Shown here piece by piece: positions 25,901 through 35,682 of a stretch of DNA of 64,000 nt. The stretch is from an uncultured Cytophagales bacterium (GTDB lineage Bacteria; Bacteroidota; Bacteroidia; Cytophagales; Cyclobacteriaceae). The stretch covers positions 310,001 to 374,000 of the forward strand of contig CAJXNP010000004.1 in the NCBI GenBank assembly GCA_913057175.1, written 5' to 3'. Within the stretch, counting starts at the first letter, position 1, and each line of letters opens with the position of its first letter. The notes under the pieces are model-generated. The model was not told where the DNA came from, searched no databases, and saw nothing but the letters and a program-made list of their open reading frames with translations. Position numbers and translations under genes: made by a program.

Positions 25901-28445
25901 CATTCCATCTACGGCAGGCAACAGGGTGCTGGTCAGCCTGGAGTCGGGTAGTGAAATTCTCCAGACATTCTGGGTAGAAACAGAGGAAAATAATACGGCC
26001 ATTGCCTTCGAAGCTACTTCTGAAATGGCGCCGAATGTATATGTTCATTTGACCATGGTGCAGCCACATGCACAAACTGCCAACGATCTACCCATTCGCT
26101 TATATGGAGTTGAGTCAATCAAAGTAGTGGATCCGGGTACAGTACTTAAACCTGTGATTAAACTCCCTTCAGAACTTCGGCCAGAGCAGAAATTTGACTT
26201 GCAAATCTCGGAAAATTCTGGGCATCCGATGGCCTATACCATCGCGATTGTTGATGAAGGATTGCTCGACATCACCAATTATAAAACACCAAAACCATGG
26301 GAAACCTTTTATGCACGTGAAGCCCTGGGCATTAAAACATGGGATGTGTATGATGATGTAATGGGTGCATTTAGTGGTAAAATGGATTATTTACTGGCAA
26401 TTGGTGGTGATGGAGAATTAAAACCTAAAGAAGAAAAGGAAGTAAACCGGTTTAAACCGGTCGTTAAATTCCTTGGACCATTTTATTTGAAAAAAGGAGA
26501 GACCAAAACGCACGCAGTACAGCTACCACAATACATCGGTAGCATCAAAACCATGGTGGTAGCTGCTGATGAAGGAGCTTATGGTAGCGCTGATGCGACT
26601 ACGCCAGTCAAACAACCTTTAATGGTAATGGCAACCCTTCCAAGGGTAGCGGGTCCGGGCGAGACGATGAAGTTACCGGTTAATGTCTTCGCATTGGAAG
26701 ATAAAGTGAAAAATGTCAATGTAACGGTAGAAGTAAGCGGCAACCTTGAGTTGGCATCCGGAAAAACATCTACGGTACAGTTCGCCAAAGCAGGAGACAA
26801 GGTAGTCTATTTTGATATAAAAGCTATAAAAGCCCTGGGAACGGGTAAAGTTAAGGTAACTGCCACATCGGGCTCATTGAAAGCTACTTATGACATTGAA
26901 ATGAATATTATTGCCCGAAATCCTGTTACAACCGATGTGAGTGACAAAATGGTCAGCAACGAGTCCAGCTGGAATTACAATTACCAACCAGTTGGAATGC
27001 CCGGAGAAAACAAGGCCTACGTTGAAATTAGCACATTGCCACCATTGAATATTGAACAGCGGTTGGGTTATTTGATCCGATATCCTCATGGCTGCATTGA
27101 GCAAACCACTTCATCTGTTTTTGCCCAATTGTTCTTAAACAAATTGATGACTGTTCCTGATGATCAGCAGGCAAAGATCCAGCGAAATGTCGAAGCCGGC
27201 ATCAAGCGGTTACAATCCTTCCAGGTTGCTTCCGGTGGATTTGCTTATTGGCCTGGCAATAGCTATCCAAACAATTGGGGTACCAATTATGCCGGGCATT
27301 TTCTCTTGGAAGCCAAAAAAGCAGGTTATCTCGTTCCGGAAGGATTACTGTCAAGCTGGATATCATTCCAAACTAAAAAAGCGGATGATTGGGGAACACT
27401 TAGCAGCGATGATGATAACGACCTGATCCAGGCATACCGGCTGTATACTTTGGCGGTTGCAGAAAGTCCGGCATTGGGTGCCATGAACCGAATGAAAGAG
27501 AAGGAAAACATCAGCCGTGAATCGAAGTGGAGATTAGCGTTGGCCTATGCTTCAGCAGGTTATGACGACCAGGCTAAGAAATTGATTGAAGGACTTTCAA
27601 CCCAGGTTGACAGTGTAAATCATCATTCCCGCAGTACTTTCGGTTCGGATACCCGTGATAGAGCCATGATCCTGGAGACACTTCTCGAATTGGATGAAAA
27701 GGAAAAAGCGTTTGAGATCCTGATGGATATCGCGCGTACAATGGGAAGGAAGGATAAATGGATGAGCACTCAAACTACAGCCTATTGTTTTATTTCACTC
27801 GCGAAATATGTGGATAATTTTGGGGTGGATGGCGAAACGAACACGGTTGTTTCAATGGGAGACCAAAAGGAAACGGTGAAAGGGAATTCATTTGTTAATC
27901 AGGTTGCTTATAGTACTCCTGATAAATCCGTTTCCATTCAAATTGCCAACAATGGGGAAGCGCCGGTTTTTGCACGTGTGATCCGAACGGGAATTCCATT
28001 GGAAGGAACTGAAGAAAGAATTAAAAGGAATATTGACCTTTCGGTCAATTATACTGATATGGATGGAAATCCATTAAATATTTCTTCCCTGACCCAGGGG
28101 ACAAATTTCAAAGCCGAGGTAACGGTTACAAACCCCGGATTGAAGGGTGACTACAGCGAACTGGCATTGACACAGATCTTTCCTTCAGGATGGGAGATCA
28201 TCAACACACGATTAGATGGATCAGCAAATCCGAATCAGGAAGCGGAGTACATTGATATCAGGGATGATCGCACCATGCATTATTTCGATCTGAAACCCAA
28301 TAAGAAAGTGACCTTTACAGTATTGCTGAATGCGTCTTACCAGGGGAATTACTATCTGCCTTCCCTGAATGTAGAAGCGATGTATGACAATTCCATCTTT
28401 GCTAATAAACCGGGAAAATGGGTGAAGGTTGTGAAAGGTAACTAA
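22920..28445 (+). CDS. bacterial alpha-2-macroglobulin lipoprotein
   Basis: An 1841-residue protease trap displayed in the periplasm. The ATG at 22920 gives a lipoprotein signal with lipobox (FTLTIFFSCSRTSED); a frame open from 22812 adds an unlikely leader. Family features in order are macroglobulin-like domains in the first half (DQKYEVTVNLKSILPE, GLKGFIYGERGVWRPADTVHLGF), the A2M segment with VDEGLLDITNYKTPKPWETFY near residue 1120, and the thioester motif C-x-E-Q as GCIEQTTS (Cys1392), followed by the alpha-alpha toroid (GGFAYWPGN, NNWGTNYAGHFLLEAKKAGY) and a C-terminal receptor-like domain. The intact thioester means it can covalently capture attacking proteases. It is paired with pbpC two genes downstream, the standard partnership for repair of breached cell walls. 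Confidence 0.93.
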   Translation: MKRFIIFLFTLTIFFSCSRTSEDFSSPKNLFVDHISSYTGGIISVASDVRVKLTKSIPDSLIGTSLENIFTFSPDIKGSTTWKDNRTVVFQPASRLKSDQKYEVTVNLKSILPEIENDKKEFRFIFQTLIQNFETSVEGFKLYNTNDLSKVKIEGTLQTADVVDFENLKKTLSAVQNGKNLDITVADAHSNNTYQFTIENVQRGEKASEVEIKVDGEPIAVDKVESTEVDIPALDDYKVISSRIVRGTENYISVLFSDPLDTKQNLNGLVTLTNTSNRHRMVIDLNELKIYPTQEMNSKSTLKVYAGIKNLAGYKLKDDYSTSLQFTQSKPEVRLVNSDHKSILPNSNGLVLPFEAVGLNAVDVTVVRIFDDNMLQYLQVNDLGDQSQLNRVGRPIVRKTVPLNASGVTNLNQWNRFTLDLNDILTTQPGAFYQIQIGFRKSHSVYFCSDDVQIESLDEELEEWGPDEESSYWDSYEYYYNPDYNWEERDNPCSNSYYGSRRSVSKMLLASDFGIIAKRSDAGDVNVFVTNLIDTKPVSGVSIEVYDYQQQLITSQKTDGDGKAIVSPARKPFALVAKKGNQVGYLKLDDGSALSLSNFNVSGSKVQKGLKGFIYGERGVWRPADTVHLGFILEDIERKLPDNHPVVMELFNPNGQLTFRKISSESVGDMYRFDFVTDSDAPTGNWRAVAKVGGAQFTKTVKIETIKPNRLKINLAFDKERFSAYDKTVSGDLNVRWLTGAKAGGLKAEYELLLRPVKTTFDNYPNYSFDDPSKEYYSDREMVFQGNLNGEGFTKVNLDLGDTENAPGALQANLYGKVYEEGGDFSINNTSIPYYPYTSFVGVKVPEGDKRGILLTDEDHEVMIATVSADGNAVSRKNLKVELYKLNWKWWWDNSYDNISNYVGRSYRDPVATGTVSTSNGKGTWKLRIDYPEWGRYFLKVEDPVSGHSAGQVVYMDWPGWAGKGKRGELDGATMLDFAVEKEEYKVGEKITLSIPSTAGNRVLVSLESGSEILQTFWVETEENNTAIAFEATSEMAPNVYVHLTMVQPHAQTANDLPIRLYGVESIKVVDPGTVLKPVIKLPSELRPEQKFDLQISENSGHPMAYTIAIVDEGLLDITNYKTPKPWETFYAREALGIKTWDVYDDVMGAFSGKMDYLLAIGGDGELKPKEEKEVNRFKPVVKFLGPFYLKKGETKTHAVQLPQYIGSIKTMVVAADEGAYGSADATTPVKQPLMVMATLPRVAGPGETMKLPVNVFALEDKVKNVNVTVEVSGNLELASGKTSTVQFAKAGDKVVYFDIKAIKALGTGKVKVTATSGSLKATYDIEMNIIARNPVTTDVSDKMVSNESSWNYNYQPVGMPGENKAYVEISTLPPLNIEQRLGYLIRYPHGCIEQTTSSVFAQLFLNKLMTVPDDQQAKIQRNVEAGIKRLQSFQVASGGFAYWPGNSYPNNWGTNYAGHFLLEAKKAGYLVPEGLLSSWISFQTKKADDWGTLSSDDDNDLIQAYRLYTLAVAESPALGAMNRMKEKENISRESKWRLALAYASAGYDDQAKKLIEGLSTQVDSVNHHSRSTFGSDTRDRAMILETLLELDEKEKAFEILMDIARTMGRKDKWMSTQTTAYCFISLAKYVDNFGVDGETNTVVSMGDQKETVKGNSFVNQVAYSTPDKSVSIQIANNGEAPVFARVIRTGIPLEGTEERIKRNIDLSVNYTDMDGNPLNISSLTQGTNFKAEVTVTNPGLKGDYSELALTQIFPSGWEIINTRLDGSANPNQEAEYIDIRDDRTMHYFDLKPNKKVTFTVLLNASYQGNYYLPSLNVEAMYDNSIFANKPGKWVKVVKGN

Positions 28446-28481
28446 TTGATTGACAGAAAATTATAAACACTGAATTGAAGT

Positions 28482-29903
28482 ATGAATAAAATATTGTTTT
28501 CACTCCTTATCACTATTGTTTTATTTGGTTGTTATGAAAATAATCATTCAGAAACAGACAATTTAGTAAATCAAGAGTATGGAGACATTCCAGTGGATTT
28601 GATTGATTCATTGCAATTGATTTCAGGAATTAACCAAAAATTCAACATTGACAATTCACAATCAAATACTATAGTTGGAGAAAAGGGGACAATTCTTATT
28701 ATTCCCGAAAAATCAATTGTTGATGTTAACGGAAAAAGTGTGCAAGGAGAAATAACAATTGAACTGAAAGAAAATTTTACAATTCAGGATTTCATTACTT
28801 CCAATCTTCAAACAATTCACAATGACCAAATACTTGAAAGTAAAGGGATGATATACTTTACTGCACAAGACGAAAATGGAAATGAATTGAGAATTGCTGA
28901 AGATAATTCCATACGAATCCAAATTCCACAAAAAGATTTAAACAATAATCCAGACATTTTTCTAGGAGAACGTGATGAAAAAGGACTTATGAATTGGAAA
29001 CAAAAAGAAGAACCTGCCAAATCATTAGTACCATACCCAATCAAATTCATAAGCAAAAATCAATTCCCTACTGAATGTGCTGATTTTTATGGCATCACAA
29101 CTGATACGATTAAAAATAATTACTATACCTATTATGGTAATCTCTATGATTTCGAAAACACTCTTTTAGCAACAAATGAGTTTATGTATCGCTACCAAAG
29201 TGCTTGTTGGGATAAGGTGGTTAAAATCTATATTGACAATCTTGACAAAAATCTATGGGAGATTGACGAAATGGTTGTTGAGTTCTTGGTTAAGGATTCG
29301 ATTGAAAGAGTGCAATATTACTTGAATAACCCTCCACCAAAGGAAAATGGAAATGAAGCGACAAAAACTCAATGGGACGCTCATAATAGTCTACTGAAAA
29401 GATCTAAAGAATCTTCACATAGAGATATTAATTGGTTTAAAATACTAGCAAAACAAAAGTTGACCAAAGTCGACACTTCTAAATTGATCGACACTTCTAA
29501 ACTTGGTGAAATAAACTCAGCTATGATTTCCTATGATGCAATGAAATTTGGTTGGGTAAATGTAGATTTTTTCTATGAAGATCCTAAGGCTGGTCCAGTA
29601 CGACTTATAGCCAGAACAAACCGAAAAGCTACAATAATAAATCTAATTATTAATGGAAGGAATATCATTCTTAGTGGTTCAGAACATTCTAAAAATGAAT
29701 ATTGGTTTACGGAAAATGAAGATGGGTATAACAAACTTCCGAAAGGAGAAAAAGCTACAATATTAGCAATTGGACTAAATGAAACTGAATTACTATTTGG
29801 AGAGAAAGAAATTGTAATAGGTGAGAATGAAATTGAGAATCTTGAAATGATTGCCATTTCGGGGAATGACTTGAAAATAAAATTAGGAAAATATGGTAGC
29901 TGA
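28482..29903 (+). CDS. AT-rich lipoprotein of unknown function
   Basis: A 473-residue lipoprotein with lipobox cysteine in TIVLFGCYENNH. Residues about 65-150 contain EKGTILIIPEKSIVDVNGK, GEITIELKENFTIQDF and ESKGMIYFTAQDENGNEL, a beta-rich segment common in uncharacterised Bacteroidota surface proteins. The rest is unfamiliar. It starts 36 bases after the alpha-2-macroglobulin stop, so it is probably co-transcribed, yet its base composition is clearly more AT-rich than both neighbours and its codon use leans to A/T-ending codons. This suggests later insertion between two genes that are usually adjacent. Function unknown. Confidence 0.7.
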   Translation: MNKILFSLLITIVLFGCYENNHSETDNLVNQEYGDIPVDLIDSLQLISGINQKFNIDNSQSNTIVGEKGTILIIPEKSIVDVNGKSVQGEITIELKENFTIQDFITSNLQTIHNDQILESKGMIYFTAQDENGNELRIAEDNSIRIQIPQKDLNNNPDIFLGERDEKGLMNWKQKEEPAKSLVPYPIKFISKNQFPTECADFYGITTDTIKNNYYTYYGNLYDFENTLLATNEFMYRYQSACWDKVVKIYIDNLDKNLWEIDEMVVEFLVKDSIERVQYYLNNPPPKENGNEATKTQWDAHNSLLKRSKESSHRDINWFKILAKQKLTKVDTSKLIDTSKLGEINSAMISYDAMKFGWVNVDFFYEDPKAGPVRLIARTNRKATIINLIINGRNIILSGSEHSKNEYWFTENEDGYNKLPKGEKATILAIGLNETELLFGEKEIVIGENEIENLEMIAISGNDLKIKLGKYGS

Positions 29904-30051
29904 TAAAGTTTTACATGCAAATCTCACTTTCCGAAAAACGATTTCACCACTCAATGACAATTAAAACAAATGAAATCCATTTAAAATCGAAATAAATTGA
30001 AGATTGATTTTACATGGCCGCAGTGAAGACACAACCCACTCATAAAGTTTG

Positions 30052-32424
30052 ATGAAATTGAAATTTTCACTTCAAAATAGAAAGATTAGAATAGCCGGAA
30101 AGGTGATAGGGATTTCCCTCATCACCTTTTTCATCCTTGTATTACTTGCACCATTGCCAAGCCCATTATTCGATGTGCCTTATGCAACCACCTTAAGGTC
30201 AGGAGACGGGACTCTTTTGAGTGCTTCTATTGCCAAAGATCAGCAATGGCGATTTCCTGTTTCAGATTCCATCCCTCATAAGTTTGAAATTGCGCTTTTG
30301 CTCTTCGAAGATGAATATTTCCACTACCATCCAGGGATCAATCCCATTTCCATATTTCGGGCGATAAAACAGAATATTCAGTCCGGAAGCGTAGTAAGTG
30401 GCGGAAGCACCCTCTCCATGCAAACGGTTCGAATGGCTTTGGGAAATCGGGAGCGCACTTATGGTCAAAAGATCATTGAAATATTCTCCGCGCTTAAACT
30501 TGAACTGTTTTACAAAAAGTCATCCATTCTAAAGCAATATGCCAATCATGCCCCCTTTGGAGGCAATATTGTTGGGATCAATGCCGCTGCCTGGCGGTAT
30601 TTCGGAAGGTCGCCTTACCAGCTCTCCTGGGCGGAAACCGCTGCACTGGCTATTTTACCCAATAATCCGTCGAGCATTTTTCCTGGAAAAAACCAGGAGC
30701 TTTTTCTGGAAAAGAGGAATAGACTTCTAACTAAAATCCACGAAAGAGGCTATATCGATCAGGACGAATTATTCCTGGCAAAAGAGGAGCCATTGCCGCA
30801 GGATATTAAACCCATTCCCAATCAGGCCTACCATCTGCTTCATCGGTCCATCAACGAAGGGCACGAAGGGACAGAAGTGAATTCAACGTTGGATAAGCGT
30901 TTGCAAATAATGGCAAGTAAAACCGTAAATGAATACAGTAAGCAACTGTCGTACAATCAGATACACAATGCTTCTGCAGTAATCATTGAAATAAAAAGCG
31001 GGAATGCATTGGCCTATGTTGGTAATTCAAATTCAAGCGGAGATCACGGTCAGCATGTTGATGTTATCACAGCAAGAAGGAGTCCGGGAAGTTTGTTGAA
31101 ACCTTTTTTATACGGACTGGCATTGGACGAAGGCTTAATCACGCCCTACCAGCTTTTACCTGATATTCCGATATTTTATAAAGGTTTTGCACCTAAAAAT
31201 TTTGATAAAGAATATCGAGGTGCTGTACCTGCGAATGAAGCGCTGACCAGTAGTTTAAATGTTCCATTTGTTCACCTACTGATTGATTATGGGTATGAAA
31301 AATTCCATCAGAAAATGTGGGATATTGGATTTAAAAGCTTTGACAGGCCCGCGAATCATTATGGCCTGTCCATTATCCTGGGCGGAGCAGAGTCCACCTT
31401 GTGGGAATTGACTTCTGTGTACGCAAGCCTGTCCCGGGCCTATTCAAACTATTCTACCCGACCATTTCGGTCAGGATATTCCTCCGGAGATTATCACCTC
31501 AACAGGTATATAGCCAAACCCAATAAAACCATTGAGCTTTCTTCTGATGGTCAGATCCAGGCTCCCTCCATTTATTATACCCTTCAGGCGATGCAACAAC
31601 TCAATCGACCCTACGAAGAAGCTGGCTGGGAGCAGTTTGCTTCTTCCAGACAGATTGCCTGGAAAACGGGAACAAGTTATGGCTTTCGCGATGGGTGGGC
31701 TATTGGAATGAACAACGATTACCTGATCGGGATTTGGGTAGGAAATGCAGATGGAGAAGGGAGACCTGGCCTTACCGGTGTTATGGCTGCAGCACCATTG
31801 ATGTTTCAATTGTTTGATTTGGTAGAAGGTGAAAGTGATTTGGGTGAGCCCTTTGGAGCTAATCAGGAAATTTGTGAACGAAGCGGTATGTTAGCGGGGA
31901 AAAATTGCCCTGAAAGGATTCTTCAGCCATTACCCGAATATATGTTGAAAAATCAAAGTTGTACTTATCATTCCATTATTCACCTTGATAAAGCAGGAAA
32001 GCACCGGGTGAACAGTTCGTGTTATCCTATTTCAGATGTAAAAAATGTACCCTGGTTTGTCCTTCCGCCTGTGCAATCCTGGTATTTCCGCAAATACCAT
32101 TCAAACTATCCAAAAATGCCTGCTTTCTTACCTTCCTGTATTCAATCAGAAGAAAAATCCTCGAGCTTTGATTTGATTTATCCCAGCCAATATACCAAAG
32201 TTAAAATACCACTTGAGCAGGATGGGAATAAGGGCTACGCTATTTTTGAAGCTGCACATCAAAATAAAAATACAGCTATCTTCTGGCACCTCGACAATGA
32301 ATATTTAGGCTTCACTAAAGAGATTCACCAAAAAGGTATTCAGACAACCACAGGGACTCATACTTTGACTCTTGTTGATGAATCAGGCAATGAATTGGTT
32401 AGGAAGTTCGAGGTGATTGATTGA
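30052..32424 (+). CDS. pbpC: penicillin-binding protein 1C
   Basis: A 790-residue class A PBP with one N-terminal membrane helix (IGISLITFFILVLLAPLP). The ATG at 30052 is chosen over the TTG three bases earlier. The glycosyltransferase domain has the catalytic Glu86 in LLFEDEYFHYHPG and GGSTLSMQTVRM. The transpeptidase domain has S-x-x-K as Ser347-Leu-Leu-Lys350, S-x-N in TSSLNVPF and KTGTS in AWKTGTSYGFRDGW. The last 90 residues form the BiPBP_C domain typical of PBP1C. It polymerises and cross-links peptidoglycan. The alpha-2-macroglobulin gene lies upstream, separated by one lipoprotein gene and 148 bases. Confidence 0.95.
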   Translation: MKLKFSLQNRKIRIAGKVIGISLITFFILVLLAPLPSPLFDVPYATTLRSGDGTLLSASIAKDQQWRFPVSDSIPHKFEIALLLFEDEYFHYHPGINPISIFRAIKQNIQSGSVVSGGSTLSMQTVRMALGNRERTYGQKIIEIFSALKLELFYKKSSILKQYANHAPFGGNIVGINAAAWRYFGRSPYQLSWAETAALAILPNNPSSIFPGKNQELFLEKRNRLLTKIHERGYIDQDELFLAKEEPLPQDIKPIPNQAYHLLHRSINEGHEGTEVNSTLDKRLQIMASKTVNEYSKQLSYNQIHNASAVIIEIKSGNALAYVGNSNSSGDHGQHVDVITARRSPGSLLKPFLYGLALDEGLITPYQLLPDIPIFYKGFAPKNFDKEYRGAVPANEALTSSLNVPFVHLLIDYGYEKFHQKMWDIGFKSFDRPANHYGLSIILGGAESTLWELTSVYASLSRAYSNYSTRPFRSGYSSGDYHLNRYIAKPNKTIELSSDGQIQAPSIYYTLQAMQQLNRPYEEAGWEQFASSRQIAWKTGTSYGFRDGWAIGMNNDYLIGIWVGNADGEGRPGLTGVMAAAPLMFQLFDLVEGESDLGEPFGANQEICERSGMLAGKNCPERILQPLPEYMLKNQSCTYHSIIHLDKAGKHRVNSSCYPISDVKNVPWFVLPPVQSWYFRKYHSNYPKMPAFLPSCIQSEEKSSSFDLIYPSQYTKVKIPLEQDGNKGYAIFEAAHQNKNTAIFWHLDNEYLGFTKEIHQKGIQTTTGTHTLTLVDESGNELVRKFEVID

Positions 32425-32554
32425 TAACTAGATCATTCCCAATTTAGCTTTAATTTAAAATCTCAATTCCAATTGTTAAAGTTTTTCGATTGTATTCCTT
32501 TTCTAATTATTATATTGAATCAGCTTTAGAATAACCGTAAAAACTACGTTAAAA

Positions 32555-34984
32555 ATGCGATACCATATATGCCTTATTTTCAGTCTTTTTTCCCTAATAA
32601 TTGTACAATCTACTTTAGCTCAAGACCCAAGAACCATTCTCGAACTGGATCAATGGAAGTTTCAAAAAGGAGCCAACGAATCGGCTTATCGATCAGATTT
32701 TGACGATTCAAAATGGGAATCGGTCACCGTTCCCCATGATTGGGCCATCTATGGTCCTTTTGACAAAACGGTTGATATGCAAACCGTGGCTATCATTCAG
32801 AACAATGAAGAAGTTGCAACCGAAAAAACCGGTCGAACTGGTTCCCTTCCTTTTATAGGAGAGGCCTGGTACCGGACCACCTTTTCACTTCCCGATCTTC
32901 AGGATGATCAAAAAGTGCTGGTTGTATTTGAAGGAGCCATGAGTGAGCCGAAAGTCTATGTAAATGAGACGAAAGTGGGAGAGTGGGCGTATGGTTACAG
33001 CTATTTCTATTTTGATATTACGGATCAGGTTTCGTCCGACAAAGAAAATACGTTGGCCGTTAACCTACGAAACATTGAAAAATCCTCCAGGTGGTATCCT
33101 GGAGCAGGGCTTTACCGAAAGGTTCAAATCATTGTGAAAAATAATGCCAGCATCGATCAATGGGGAACAACGATCACAACCCCAACCATCACCCCGGAAA
33201 TCGCTCAGGTGAATATCAAAACCAAAGTTAATGGGGATGATCTCAAGCTTGTTACAGAAATTCTCGATGCAGATGGTAAATCAATTACATCAAATGAAAC
33301 TTCTACATTATTTGGAAATGAATTTGTCCAGAATATTGCAGTCAACAACCCAAAATTATGGAGTCCGGAAACGCCATATTTGTACACTGCTGTTTCAAAA
33401 TTGTATAGCGGTGATGAATTGGTGGATGAATACCAGCAGCGCTTTGGTATCCGCGAAATCAGCTATCAACCGGGAACAGGATTTAGCCTGAATGGAAAAA
33501 CACGCAAATTCAAAGGGGTCTGCCTGCACCACGACCTGGGTCCGTTGGGAACGGCTGTTAATATAGCAGCTTTGCGCAGGCAATTGACCATTCTGAAAGA
33601 CATGGGCTGTGATGCCATTCGCAGTGCACATAACATGCCATCCATGGAGCAGTTGGAATTGTGTGACGAGATGGGTTTTATGTTCATTGCCGAGAGCTTT
33701 GACGAATGGGCTAAACCCAAAGTCGAAAATGGTTACAACCGGTTTTTTGATGAATATGCAGAAAAAGATGTAGTGAATTTGGTCAGTGCTATTAAAAACC
33801 ATCCTTGTATCGTCATGTGGAGCGCCGGAAATGAAGTCCCGGACCAATGGGGCTCAGAGGGGGTAAAACGGGCAAAATGGTTGCAAGAGGTCTTCCATCG
33901 TGAAGATCCAACTCGTCCCGTGACAGTTGGTATGGACCAGGTGAAAGCAACCATGGAAACAGGTTTTGGAGCTTTACTGGATGTGCCTGGGTTGAACTAC
34001 CGGGTTCATTTGTATGAGGAGGCTTTTGAAAGATTCCCACAGGGATTTATTCTTGGCTCAGAAACTGCTTCGACTGTCAGCTCACGAGGTATTTACAAAT
34101 TCCCTGTCGAAACAGGTAAAATGGTGCAGCATGACGACTATCAAAGCTCTTCATATGATGTAGAATATTGTAGCTGGTCAAATCTTCCCGAAACAGATTT
34201 TGAAATGCAGGATGATAAACCATGGGTGATCGGGGAATTTGTCTGGACAGGATTTGATTACCTGGGCGAGCCTACACCCTATGATGATGTCTGGCCGTCA
34301 AGAAGCTCTTATTTTGGCATTTGCGACCTGGCCGGACTTCCCAAAGACCGGTATTACCTTTATCGCAGTCGCTGGAACACTGAAGACGAAACACTGCATA
34401 TCTTACCACATTGGAACTGGGAAGGCAGGGAAGGAGAGACCACACCTGTTTTTGTTTATACCAACTACAATAAAGCCGAGCTATTTGTAAATGGAAAAAG
34501 CATGGGGATCCGGGAAAAAGGAACGGATTCATTAAGCAGGTATCGATTGATGTGGATGGATGTGAAATATGAACCGGGAACATTGAAAGTTGTGGCTTTG
34601 GATGAATCGGGAAGCCCAGCCGCTGAAAAGCAAATTCATACTGCCGGAAAGCCTTATCAATTGGTCCTTGACGCCGATCGAACGGATTTATCTGCCAATG
34701 GCGAAGACCTTTCATTTGTTACAGTATCTGTTGTAGATAAAGATGGCAATCCATGCCCGACAGCAACGAATCAATTGAATTTTAAAGTAAAGGGAAACGG
34801 TACTTATAGAGCTGCTTGTAACGGAGATGCAACTTCCCTGGAGATATTTCATGAACCGACCATGAAGCTATTTAGTGGTAAACTAGTAGTCATCGTCCAG
34901 TCAACCGAAGAAGCCGGAGAAATGGAATTAACGGTTTCAGGAAAAGGATTGAAAAGTGGGAAGATCAAGCTGGCTTCGAAGTAG
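32555..34984 (+). CDS. secreted GH2 glycoside hydrolase (beta-galactosidase type)
   Basis: An 809-residue exported enzyme with signal peptide ending VQSTLAQ. Domains in order are the sugar-binding jelly roll (WKFQKGANES, VPHDWAIYGPFD, GEAWYRTTF), an immunoglobulin-like domain, and the GH2 barrel. The acid/base is Glu427 in SAGNEVPDQWG and the nucleophile Glu561 in VIGEFVWTGFDYLGEP. It then has a DUF4982-like domain (HWNWEGREGETTPVFVYTNYNKAELF) and a C-terminal Big/GH2_C-like domain (SANGEDLSFVTVSVVDKDGNPCP). The layout matches Bacteroidota beta-galactosidases rather than LacZ. It probably trims galactosides from plant or algal glycans. The small methyltransferase gene starts six bases after its stop. 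Confidence 0.9.
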   Translation: MRYHICLIFSLFSLIIVQSTLAQDPRTILELDQWKFQKGANESAYRSDFDDSKWESVTVPHDWAIYGPFDKTVDMQTVAIIQNNEEVATEKTGRTGSLPFIGEAWYRTTFSLPDLQDDQKVLVVFEGAMSEPKVYVNETKVGEWAYGYSYFYFDITDQVSSDKENTLAVNLRNIEKSSRWYPGAGLYRKVQIIVKNNASIDQWGTTITTPTITPEIAQVNIKTKVNGDDLKLVTEILDADGKSITSNETSTLFGNEFVQNIAVNNPKLWSPETPYLYTAVSKLYSGDELVDEYQQRFGIREISYQPGTGFSLNGKTRKFKGVCLHHDLGPLGTAVNIAALRRQLTILKDMGCDAIRSAHNMPSMEQLELCDEMGFMFIAESFDEWAKPKVENGYNRFFDEYAEKDVVNLVSAIKNHPCIVMWSAGNEVPDQWGSEGVKRAKWLQEVFHREDPTRPVTVGMDQVKATMETGFGALLDVPGLNYRVHLYEEAFERFPQGFILGSETASTVSSRGIYKFPVETGKMVQHDDYQSSSYDVEYCSWSNLPETDFEMQDDKPWVIGEFVWTGFDYLGEPTPYDDVWPSRSSYFGICDLAGLPKDRYYLYRSRWNTEDETLHILPHWNWEGREGETTPVFVYTNYNKAELFVNGKSMGIREKGTDSLSRYRLMWMDVKYEPGTLKVVALDESGSPAAEKQIHTAGKPYQLVLDADRTDLSANGEDLSFVTVSVVDKDGNPCPTATNQLNFKVKGNGTYRAACNGDATSLEIFHEPTMKLFSGKLVVIVQSTEEAGEMELTVSGKGLKSGKIKLASK

Positions 34985-34990
34985 AATTTT

Positions 34991-35509
34991 ATGCATTTAC
35001 AGGAGGCGATTGCTCTGATTGAAAATGCTCAAATAAATAAATTCCTACCAACAACTTGGGCTGACCTGGGGTGTGGGACAGGGATTTTTACCCAGGCGCT
35101 GGCAAGCATCATCCATCCGAATAGTCAGATTTATGCAGTCGATCAATCGGTACAAGCTATTCAGCCAATCAAAAGTGTCCGGTTAAAATTTTTGCGAGCA
35201 AACTTTGAAAAAGATCCACTATCCCTTCCACCACTCGACGGCATTCTCATGGCGAATTCCCTGCACTTCGTATCCGACAAGAGGAAGTTTCTTGAAAAGC
35301 TAAAAGTTGGTCTATCAGATGATGGCTCTTTCATTATTGTTGAATACGACACCAATGAATCCAATCCATGGGTTCCATACCCAATTGATTTTATCTCACT
35401 TAAAAAATTATTCTTAGATGCTGGCTTTAACAATGTGGATAAAATAGGTCAAAGAAAATCGTCCTATGGAAATAAAATGATGTATGCCTGTGAGGTACAA
35501 TGGCGATAA
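34991..35509 (+). CDS. class I SAM-dependent methyltransferase, short
   Basis: A 172-residue Rossmann-fold methyltransferase. The SAM-binding motif is WADLGCGTGIFTQALA, the acidic residue at the end of strand 2 is in YAVDQS, and the motif-IV region reads DGILMANSLHFV. The short C-terminal part gives few substrate contacts, so the target cannot be named. It starts six bases after the GH2 stop and may be read through from it, though a functional link is not obvious. Confidence 0.75.
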   Translation: MHLQEAIALIENAQINKFLPTTWADLGCGTGIFTQALASIIHPNSQIYAVDQSVQAIQPIKSVRLKFLRANFEKDPLSLPPLDGILMANSLHFVSDKRKFLEKLKVGLSDDGSFIIVEYDTNESNPWVPYPIDFISLKKLFLDAGFNNVDKIGQRKSSYGNKMMYACEVQWR

Positions 35510-35682
35510 ACCGTATAGATTAATGCACATTACACTGACTAGATAAGAATGAGGTTGATAATACTGCGCATACTTTGAGTAATTCTTGGTGTCCATTGCG
35601 GTTTATTTTTGATTAGAATCAGAATGATAAATAAATTTCTATTTTAAGGGTTGGAATTGATTAGTTACACATTTTTGGACCT

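Noticed and set aside
34991-35020. AGGAGG as a Shine-Dalgarno site
   Set aside because: It lies inside the coding sequence of the small methyltransferase (codons Gln-Glu-Ala) and this phylum rarely uses such sites.
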